This document shows positions 1 to 5,469 of a stretch of 6,794 bases of DNA, in pieces. Source of the stretch: Promethearchaeota archaeon (GTDB taxonomy: Archaea > Asgardarchaeota > Lokiarchaeia > Sigyniarchaeales > SOKP01). The first letter of the stretch is position 1. Each line of letters starts with the position of its first letter. The translations under genes and the position numbers were made by a program. The notes below the pieces were generated by a model that did not search any database, was not told where the DNA came from, and saw nothing but the letters and a program-made list of their open reading frames with translations. Location of the stretch: positions 1 through 6,794 of the forward strand of contig JAEORV010000084.1 of the NCBI GenBank assembly GCA_016840695.1, in the 5' to 3' direction.

Positions 1-2
1 AA

Positions 3-467
3 GTTCAAGAAGAGAGAGCTGAATTAGTTGATAGATTAAAAAAGGAAGCCATCCTTCAAAATATCGGGAGATTGTTGTATATATTCATGATAATATTTTC
101 GAAAAAAGAAGTTTTAAAAAAATTAGGAAAAAGAGAAGGCCAAGAAGTCCAAATGAATTTTCCAGCCTTAAGTCCCCCTTTAGAAAATCCTTGTATTACA
201 TTTATTCTTTCCGAGCATCCCTCTGATCCCTATATGGGCCCTGCTAAAAACCCCGTTTTAACTATAACTTATAATGTTGAAATAGAAGAATTATTTACCA
301 CGCTTAATACCATGGTAACAAAAAAAACTCTCTTTGGACTCATAATCTCCATGATTAAAGATTTGTTCAATAAAAAAATAAAGACTAAAGGTTCTCTTAG
401 AGTATCTCTTTTATTCTCTAAACTTTTTTTAATTGGGGATAATGAGATGTATGATGGGGACGATTAA
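3..467 (+). CDS. SCP2-like (sterol carrier protein 2-type) small protein, 5' partial
   Basis: The reading frame is open to the first bases of the window with no stop before it, so the gene probably starts outside. In-frame TTG codons at 72 and 75 and an ATG at 87 are possible internal starts, but no ribosome binding site marks them. The visible N-terminal part is helical and charged (around ERAELVDRLKKEAIL). It is followed by a beta-rich stretch and a closing segment with the pattern KIKTKGSLRVSLLFSKLF. That pattern resembles the end of SCP2-type lipid-binding domains, where a 'gKikikGdl.k...l' strand-helix closes a hydrophobic pocket. The same layout appears in the second small protein at 1798-2208, which supports the call. 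I see no signal peptide, so it is probably cytosolic. The gene ends inside the start region of the dehydratase-like gene, indicating cotranscription. A role binding a hydrophobic or acyl-CoA substrate for the neighbouring enzymes is inference; the family call rests on pattern and context only. Confidence 0.5.
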   Translation, partial: VQEERAELVDRLKKEAILQNIGRLLYIFMIIFSKKEVLKKLGKREGQEVQMNFPALSPPLENPCITFILSEHPSDPYMGPAKNPVLTITYNVEIEELFTTLNTMVTKKTLFGLIISMIKDLFNKKIKTKGSLRVSLLFSKLFLIGDNEMYDGDD

Positions 468-1761
468 ATATTGGGTGGAGCAATTGAGCGAGCATAAAAT
501 AATACCTTATGAAATTCTTTACGAAACTTTAAGCAACTCGAATGATCTAATTTTTTCAGCATTTCCAGATCAAGAGATGCTTGTTTTAAAAAGTTTTGTA
601 AGAGTAATTAAAGAAACCATGGAAAGGAATGTTAATCATTCTTTGGAAGGGTTGCCAATAGTAGGACATCATTTTTCCTTCCCAATGGAGCTTTTTATTG
701 GATGCTTTGATATAGTACCTATTTGTTTTGAGGGTGTTTCTTACTTGCTTGCAGCGTTATTGACTCTTGGTTCTGAACCATATTATGATATAGCAGAGAA
801 TTTTGGACACCCCTATCATACATGCACTTCCCAGAAAGGTGTTATTGGAATGACCTTAAATAATTTATTTGAGTTTGATGCAATCATAACTCCTACAGCC
901 CCATGTGATAATACAATGGCAAGTTATCCATTTTTTAAATGGTGGAATAATACCCCTCTAATTATAGGAGACATGCCTACACCTCACGATCCAAGGAGCA
1001 CTCATTATTTCAAGGAAGAAATGATGCAAATGGTTAATGAATTAGGAAATATTATTGGCCAAGAACCAGATTATGAAAATCTTAGAAAAATCATAGCACA
1101 TCACAATCAGGCTTTAGAATATCAAGCTGAAATAAACGAATTAAAAAAAGCCAAACCCTGTCCTTTTGAATCTCTTCTATGTCCTGCTATAGCAGGGTCA
1201 GTACCCCTCTTGCATGGAAAAGAATTGGCTCAATTTTTTAAGGAAGTTTTGGAGATAGGAAAAAAAAGGCTTAAATCGGGAAAAAGACCATGGGGGGAGG
1301 AAAAGATTCGAAGCGTGTGGCCATACATGAGTGTTCTTTTTGATATTGCAATGTGTGAATGGATGGACAGAGAGTTAGGCATGAGCGTGCTTTTTGACAT
1401 GTTTTCATATTCTTTTTTCGATTCAATTGATATCGAAAGTGATTTGGACACGATATTCATGGGATTGTCTAACCAAGCTTTAAATTATCCTATGACGAGG
1501 CAGTCTGCTACTTTCGCTGATCCTTTTATTAACGATAGCGTGTTTCTAGCTAAAGAATATGATGCGAATTGTGCGATATTTACTTCTCATCTCGGCTGTA
1601 AGCAATCCGTTTCACTGATCCAAATAATCCGAGAGAGCCTAAGGGAACAATGTGGAATTCCAATGCTAACTATTGATCTTGATGTAGGAGATAAAAGATT
1701 TACATCGGCTCAGACAATCAGAAAGGAAATTGAGAACTTTGTTACAGCATTAAATCTATAA
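451..1761 (+). CDS. 2-hydroxyacyl-CoA dehydratase / benzoyl-CoA reductase family subunit (HgdB/BcrB/BcrC type)
   Basis: This protein of about 436 residues has the usual length and layout of the D-component subunits of 2-hydroxyacyl-CoA dehydratases and of class I benzoyl-CoA reductase BcrB/BcrC. Those enzymes use a subunit-bound [4Fe-4S] cluster and single-electron (ketyl radical) chemistry on CoA thioesters. Three cysteines sit where the family has its cluster ligands: C125 in HTCTSQKG, C152 in TAPCDNT and C383 in SHLGCKQS. The C-terminus (GIPMLTIDLDVGDKR...SAQTIRKEIENFVTAL) matches the family ending, so the stop is natural. The start is uncertain: TTG 433, ATG 442, ATG 451 and ATG 454 are all in frame, and a GGGG at 436-439 best suits 451 or 454. 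All options overlap the upstream gene. These enzymes normally have two related subunits plus an ATP-dependent activase (HgdC/BcrD type); neither is visible here, though they may lie upstream. Dehydratase and aromatic-ring reductase cannot be told apart from this sequence. Confidence 0.87.
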   Translation: MMGTIKYWVEQLSEHKIIPYEILYETLSNSNDLIFSAFPDQEMLVLKSFVRVIKETMERNVNHSLEGLPIVGHHFSFPMELFIGCFDIVPICFEGVSYLLAALLTLGSEPYYDIAENFGHPYHTCTSQKGVIGMTLNNLFEFDAIITPTAPCDNTMASYPFFKWWNNTPLIIGDMPTPHDPRSTHYFKEEMMQMVNELGNIIGQEPDYENLRKIIAHHNQALEYQAEINELKKAKPCPFESLLCPAIAGSVPLLHGKELAQFFKEVLEIGKKRLKSGKRPWGEEKIRSVWPYMSVLFDIAMCEWMDRELGMSVLFDMFSYSFFDSIDIESDLDTIFMGLSNQALNYPMTRQSATFADPFINDSVFLAKEYDANCAIFTSHLGCKQSVSLIQIIRESLREQCGIPMLTIDLDVGDKRFTSAQTIRKEIENFVTALNL

Positions 1762-1797
1762 ATAATATTAAAAAATGTAAGAAAAAATGATGAAAAA

Positions 1798-2208
1798 TTG
1801 AGTATAATTAACCAACCACAAGATCTTCTTGGATTAGCTATTAAGAATGTACTAGAACCAATACTAGAAGATGAAAAAATCCTTAAGAAAATTGAAGAAT
1901 TTAATAAAGTTGTCGTCATGGAATTAACGGGACTATACCCAATAACTATAACTTTTAATAAAGGTTTAATTAGTATCGATTACGGAGAAAAGCCAAAATA
2001 TGATTTAAAACTAATAGTTTCTGTTGATGCGTTTACAGGAATGGCGGAAGGCAAGGGAGGTTTAATCTCATCGTTCTTGAAGGGTAAAATAAAAGTAAAA
2101 AAAATGCATCGCATATTTACGTTGCTTAAGTTTAAGAGCATTTTTTTTCCCGCCATCGAGAAAGCAACTGAAAACCCAATATTAGAAAATCTACATAATT
2201 TGCTTTAA
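1798..2208 (+). CDS. SCP2-like small protein
   Basis: The 136-residue frame has an N-terminal helix pair (around LLGLAIKNVLEPILEDEKIL), a beta-rich core (VVVMELTGLYPITITF, then ISIDYGEKPKYDLKLIVSVDAF) and a C-terminal segment GKIKVKKMHRIFTLLKF. This is the order expected of an SCP2-type lipid-binding fold: helices, beta sheet, then the 'KGKIKV' strand leading to a closing helix. SCP2-domain proteins bind sterols, fatty acids or acyl-CoAs in a hydrophobic tunnel. No signal peptide or membrane helix is evident. The first plausible start is TTG 1798. The first in-frame ATG (1918) falls in the middle of the fold and would remove the helices. No strong ribosome binding site precedes the TTG. The frame is the same as that of the dehydratase-like gene, whose TAA lies 36 nt upstream. 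The next gene begins 12 nt downstream, so all of these are probably one operon. A substrate carrier or accessory role is inferred from context. Confidence 0.6.
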   Translation: MSIINQPQDLLGLAIKNVLEPILEDEKILKKIEEFNKVVVMELTGLYPITITFNKGLISIDYGEKPKYDLKLIVSVDAFTGMAEGKGGLISSFLKGKIKVKKMHRIFTLLKFKSIFFPAIEKATENPILENLHNLL

Positions 2209-2214
2209 AGAGGA
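2209..2214 (+). promoter_or_regulatory. Ribosome binding site for the FAD oxidoreductase gene
   Basis: AGAGGA directly follows the TAA of the SCP2-like gene and leaves about 7 nt to the ATG at 2221. It is the clearest Shine-Dalgarno motif in the window and fixes that start. It also fits translation from an internal position on a polycistronic message rather than a leaderless one. Confidence 0.65.
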
Positions 2215-2220
2215 TTAGAA

Positions 2221-3693
2221 ATGACCGATGTTATAAAAAGAGATATTTTTGAATATGTAGAAAAAGAAACAGCTTTAAATGAATTGGAAAAGATATTTGG
2301 AAAGGCCAATGTGTCTGATAAACCACACGATCTTTACCCATATTCTTACGACATGACAGAAAGCCCTCATCACATGCCAGATATGATAGTAATACCCGAA
2401 AATGTAGACCAAATATCACGATTTGTAAAATATTGCGACCAATATAGAATCCCCATTATCCCATATGTAAGTGGAAACAATGTTGGAGGATTAACCATAC
2501 CAGAATATGGAGGGATAATGTGTGACATGGGAAAGAAAATGAATAAAATCATAAAAATTAACGAATCTCTAATGTACGCTATATTAGAGCCGGGAGTCAC
2601 GTTCGGACAATTAGACGCATACCTTAAAAACCATACAAATCTGAAATACGGTCTTGCATATGCTCCTCCATACGCTAGCGTTGTAGCAAATTCACTTTTA
2701 TCTGGATTAACCAATTTAAGCTGTTGCTATGGCGGTATGTCCGATTGGCTTAATGGTTTAGAAGCCGTTATACATACTGGTGAAGTCGTACGAACCGGAT
2801 CTTGTTTTATCTCAAAAGAATATAGAGAAGACAATTGGTTTGTAAGGTATCCTATTCCAGATTTAATCGGCTTGTTTATGTGTTGGCAAGGAATGACTGG
2901 AATTGTAACCAAAGCAGCCGTGCAACTTTGGCCAAGGAAAAAATACAACACGGCATTAGTTGCAATTGTTTATGGTTCCGAGGCGTGTGCTGAACTTATT
3001 AGAGAATTTGGTCGTACAGAATGTTGCGAAGATGTCTCTGCTGTGCCTCCAGATGTTGTGAAAATGACCTTTGGTATTGAATACCCAGAAAAACAGCCAG
3101 AAGAACCAGATTGGGCAATTATTATATCAATGTCTGGAAACTCTGAGGAGTTATTGAGAGCAAAAGTAAATTATGTGAAGAAAATTTTTGAGGAGATTAA
3201 GAAAAAAAACAATTATAGGATATTTTTGTCGAATTTTGGTCCATTTGTAAATGTCTTAGGAAAAGAATTTGCGATATATTACGACTTACCTAATATAATT
3301 ACTCCACTTTACGAATGGGACGGATGTACATGGATTGGATCTTACGCCAATCCAGACAATTTAGGTCCACTCATGGAAAAATGCTATAATTTGTTTAAGA
3401 AATACGAAATTGGCCCTATAATTTACATGAAAAGCATGAAAGCAAGCCATTACGCAGTTTTTCGCCCTATCGTCAGGTATCATAAAGGGAGAGAAGAAGA
3501 AAAAGTAAAGGAATTACAACACGAATTCTTAGAAGTCATGCTTGAATATCAATGTGTACCTTATAAAACTCCTCGATGGATAACGGAAATTGTTAGAAAA
3601 AGATGCGATCAAACCTGGATAAAATTACTTGAAAATGTTAAAAAAATGATGGATCCAAACGGGATTTTTAATCCTGGTAAATGGTGTCTTTAA
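2221..3693 (+). CDS. FAD-dependent oxidoreductase, VAO/PCMH superfamily (p-cresol methylhydroxylase / vanillyl-alcohol oxidase-like)
   Basis: This 490-residue protein carries the PCMH-type FAD-binding domain at about residues 50-240. It includes the pyrophosphate-binding loop VSGNNVGG (83-90), the strand DMGKKMNKIIKI (102-113), EPGVTFGQLDAYL (123-135), a GEVVRTG turn (187-193) and GMTGIVTKAAVQLWP (224-238). The cap domain follows, and the chain ends with DPNGIFNPGKW (478-488), typical of the FAD-oxidase C-terminus. The 'KKMNKI...EPGVTF' and 'GIVTK' wording is closest to p-cresol methylhydroxylase and vanillyl-alcohol oxidase, which oxidise para-alkyl phenols, rather than to glycolate oxidase GlcD. 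From memory of those sequences, the phenolate-binding residues do not look fully kept: the VAO Tyr108 loop is shortened, and the Tyr-Arg pair near the C-terminus is Tyr448-Lys449 here. The substrate is therefore open; a 2-hydroxyacid or another alcohol is possible. It has 14 cysteines, no export signal, and is probably the last gene of the operon. Confidence 0.85.
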   Translation: MTDVIKRDIFEYVEKETALNELEKIFGKANVSDKPHDLYPYSYDMTESPHHMPDMIVIPENVDQISRFVKYCDQYRIPIIPYVSGNNVGGLTIPEYGGIMCDMGKKMNKIIKINESLMYAILEPGVTFGQLDAYLKNHTNLKYGLAYAPPYASVVANSLLSGLTNLSCCYGGMSDWLNGLEAVIHTGEVVRTGSCFISKEYREDNWFVRYPIPDLIGLFMCWQGMTGIVTKAAVQLWPRKKYNTALVAIVYGSEACAELIREFGRTECCEDVSAVPPDVVKMTFGIEYPEKQPEEPDWAIIISMSGNSEELLRAKVNYVKKIFEEIKKKNNYRIFLSNFGPFVNVLGKEFAIYYDLPNIITPLYEWDGCTWIGSYANPDNLGPLMEKCYNLFKKYEIGPIIYMKSMKASHYAVFRPIVRYHKGREEEKVKELQHEFLEVMLEYQCVPYKTPRWITEIVRKRCDQTWIKLLENVKKMMDPNGIFNPGKWCL

Positions 3694-3804
3694 AAGCTGA
3701 ATTGTCCATCCATCGACCTGCCAACGGGTATTATTTTGATAGAGTTTGTAATGAGAAGCGTTTGTCGAAAACATGTGAATGTAAATAGTGTTTAAGAAAT
3801 AATT

Positions 3805-3829
3805 ATTGAAGAAATTCAATCTTTATTTT
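3805..3829 (+). terminator. Candidate terminator for the + strand operon
   Basis: ATTGAA (3805-3810) and TTCAAT (3815-3820) form a perfect 6-bp stem closing a GAAA tetraloop of GNRA type, followed at once by CTTTATTTT. A hairpin plus T-tract after the last gene of the operon suits an intrinsic terminator. In archaea the T-tract alone may suffice. The stem is short and AT-rich, and it lies about 110 nt after the stop codon, so the call is moderate. Confidence 0.45.
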
Positions 3830-3857
3830 AAAAAATAAAAGAAAAAAATAAAAATAA
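3830..3857 (-). terminator. T-rich terminator after cdhE
   Basis: Read on the - strand, the bases just past the cdhE stop are almost unbroken T with a few A and one C, the typical U-rich end signal of archaeal transcripts. It starts within 5 nt of the stop codon, implying a very short 3' untranslated region or termination spread over the spacer. Confidence 0.5.
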
Positions 3858-3861
3858 TGTT

Positions 3862-5304
3862 TTAATCTCCCCTTTCCGCATACTCTTTCATAAACTTCTC
3901 AGGATCCCATTGAGTGTCCATGTATTTAGAGATTCCAGAACTATCTCGTGGACCAACTATAACAACACAATCTGCTTCATCCTCTAAGGCTCCACTCAAT
4001 CGTGCTGACATTCCCGGAATGATGAGGATTCGATGCTTTACTTTATCGAAAACCTTAAACTCGTTAGCCGCCTCTGCTATTGACCCAGCGTTAAACTGAC
4101 CTCCAGCAACAGCGCTCTCTATGCCTATCCCTTCAGAATCGACAACTAAAAGCCAACAATTGATGTTAGCACCTTGTAAATCTTGCTCTACTGGGATCTT
4201 AGTCATCCTGTAGTTGCTCGTAACGAATATAGGGGCCATATCTCCTGGTTCTCCAATTTTGTATGCTCCCGGATCAACAGCTGGATAAATTCTTGGATCT
4301 GCGAAAATAGTTTGGCTCAAAGTCAGTAACGCCATTAACGCCCAAATTTCGTCTTTCTTTTGGCCCGTGTGAAGAACGATAAGAGAGGTGTCAATTGCTA
4401 GCATTATAGCACCCATGATGATCTCTTGGTATTGATGCTTCCATAAATCACCCTCAATATTCGTTTGACTCCAATATGCCGCTGGAACGCCCATCACTGG
4501 CCATCCTGCGTTTGAGTCCTCTTTTTCGATACCTGCGATCCTTAATTGCATTATCTTATCGTAAGTCACGGATTGAGCCCCCGGCCCGAATAACGTGCCA
4601 GGATCTAAAACGATTTCCTTGACCCCCAATTTTTGTAAGGTGGCACTTAAAGATAATAACTCATCTATATCAACTGAGCTTACAGCAACTGGTAAATTAT
4701 TTTGTACTGCAAACATGCCTACTTTCTCCCAATTCTCTTTATTAGCTGCGTATAAAAGGGGCTTTTTATCTTTTATTTCGCTTGCAGCAGCTGTTAGAAT
4801 ATCCGCGTTTAAACAACATAACATAATAGGAAGATCCGTCATTCCTACGACTGCTTTAGCAGTTGATTTAAAAGTTTCCGCATCACCAGATACACATCGT
4901 AAGGCGATACCGCTTATTGTAAGCGTGTCTCCCATCCTTTCGATTTTCACTTCGTTTAAATATTTAACCGTTTCTTCTAAATCGTTGTCAACACCATCCG
5001 CAACTTCGATAATAATCCCCGTTTTATTGTAATAGGTTAATTGATGCCTCATCAAAACCTCTTCGCCGCCAATTATGCATTTTCGATCGCCTACTCCTAT
5101 AATTACTGGTCTCTGTGGAGGGCTGGTCATCACTCTTAGTTTATTTAGCTTTTTTGGAGTATCTTTCAAGTGAGTGCAATCGTCTAACGTGATTTTTCTT
5201 TCTAACAAATCCGTAGCGAACGCCATGCATGTATCGTAACCGCATTCCTTACAATTTGACTTGTCGAGAAGTGCATATATGTCCAATGGACTTGCTCTAC
5301 CCAT
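3862..5304 (-). CDS. cdhE: Acetyl-CoA decarbonylase/synthase gamma subunit, corrinoid/iron-sulfur protein large subunit
   Basis: This 480-residue protein (from ATG 5304) is the large subunit of the corrinoid iron-sulfur protein. It accepts a methyl group from tetrahydromethanopterin or tetrahydrofolate and passes it to the A-cluster subunit for acetyl-CoA synthesis or cleavage (Wood-Ljungdahl pathway, cytoplasm). The N-terminus has the [4Fe-4S] motif C-x2-C-x4-C-x16-C at C18, C21, C26 and C43, in the typical setting ASPLDIYALL...CKECGYDTCMAFA. A TIM-barrel methyl-binding region follows at about 60-335 (GGEEVLMRH, LDPGTLFGPG, ADPRIYPAVDPGAY). The C-terminal corrinoid-binding domain spans about 345-460, with IPGMSARLSGALE and VGPRDSSGI. 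A GTG at 5313 would add three residues. ATG 5304 gives the family-like MGRASPL start and sits about 23 bp from a TATA-like box, suiting a leaderless message. The gene looks full length. Its usual partner cdhD and other cdh genes are not adjacent in this window. Confidence 0.96.
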   Translation of the reverse strand: MGRASPLDIYALLDKSNCKECGYDTCMAFATDLLERKITLDDCTHLKDTPKKLNKLRVMTSPPQRPVIIGVGDRKCIIGGEEVLMRHQLTYYNKTGIIIEVADGVDNDLEETVKYLNEVKIERMGDTLTISGIALRCVSGDAETFKSTAKAVVGMTDLPIMLCCLNADILTAAASEIKDKKPLLYAANKENWEKVGMFAVQNNLPVAVSSVDIDELLSLSATLQKLGVKEIVLDPGTLFGPGAQSVTYDKIMQLRIAGIEKEDSNAGWPVMGVPAAYWSQTNIEGDLWKHQYQEIIMGAIMLAIDTSLIVLHTGQKKDEIWALMALLTLSQTIFADPRIYPAVDPGAYKIGEPGDMAPIFVTSNYRMTKIPVEQDLQGANINCWLLVVDSEGIGIESAVAGGQFNAGSIAEAANEFKVFDKVKHRILIIPGMSARLSGALEDEADCVVIVGPRDSSGISKYMDTQWDPEKFMKEYAERGD

Positions 5305-5320
5305 TTTTTTCACTAGTATT

Positions 5321-5331
5321 ATATTTTTAAA
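5321..5331 (-). promoter_or_regulatory. TATA-like box for cdhE
   Basis: On the - strand TTTAAAAATAT resembles the archaeal TATA box TTTAWATA. Its centre lies about 23 bp before the ATG at 5304, close to the usual spacing to an archaeal transcription start, so the message could begin at or near the ATG without a leader. Chance matches are common in such AT-rich DNA. Confidence 0.35.
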
Positions 5332-5432
5332 TTGTTCTAATGAGAGAGATAATTGTAATTAGCATTAAAAATTTATTTTTTTACATGATATTACTAAAAA
5401 AATATTTACGATTTAAGGCAAGACTAGATTTT

Positions 5433-5447
5433 CGAAAAAATAAAAAA
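5433..5447 (+). promoter_or_regulatory. BRE/TATA-like element for the acyl-CoA synthetase gene
   Basis: CGAAAAAATAAAAAA looks like a purine-rich BRE joined to an A/T box, centred about 28 bp before the ATG at 5470. No Shine-Dalgarno motif precedes that ATG, which fits a leaderless message. The evidence is base composition and spacing only. Confidence 0.28.
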
Positions 5448-5469
5448 TCCTAAATAATTTGAATATTCA

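Larger units (their letters stand above)
3694..3861. other. Convergent intergenic spacer
   Basis: This 168-bp spacer lies between the ends of two convergent genes. The first 110 bp show no gene, RNA or clear repeat; the longest frame from an ATG there (3751) encodes only about 14 residues. The last 60 bp are very AT-rich and hold the terminator-like elements listed separately, including an 8-bp inverted repeat TTTATTTT/AAAATAAA at 3822-3839 with a 2-nt spacer. Confidence 0.7.
5305..5469. promoter_or_regulatory. Divergent promoter region between cdhE and the acyl-CoA synthetase gene
   Basis: About 165 bp of very AT-rich DNA separates two outward-facing genes, so both promoters must lie here unless longer leaders exist. 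Besides the two TATA-like boxes it contains TAATT-GT-AATTA (5350-5361) and the perfect palindrome TTTTCGAAAA (5429-5438). Either could be an operator, but such short AT-rich palindromes also arise by chance. No small gene or structured RNA is evident. Confidence 0.55.

Noticed and set aside
1230..1460. 76-codon open frame on the - strand inside the dehydratase gene
   Set aside because: It is antisense to a well-supported coding region, with no start signal or motif.
1759..1761. Dehydratase gene broken by a premature stop
   Set aside because: The protein ends where the HgdB/BcrB family normally ends, so the TAA is a natural terminus rather than a disruption.
2370..2714. 114-codon open frame on the - strand
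   Set aside because: It is antisense to the FAD-binding domain of the VAO/PCMH-like gene and has no recognisable domain.
3694..3804. Possible tRNA or small RNA in the convergent spacer
   Set aside because: No cloverleaf arms, no TTCRA-type T-loop context and no stable long stem could be found by eye.
4595..5032. 145-codon open frame on the + strand
   Set aside because: It lies wholly opposite cdhE, whose protein is unmistakable. The translation shows no family motif and is a low-information antisense shadow.
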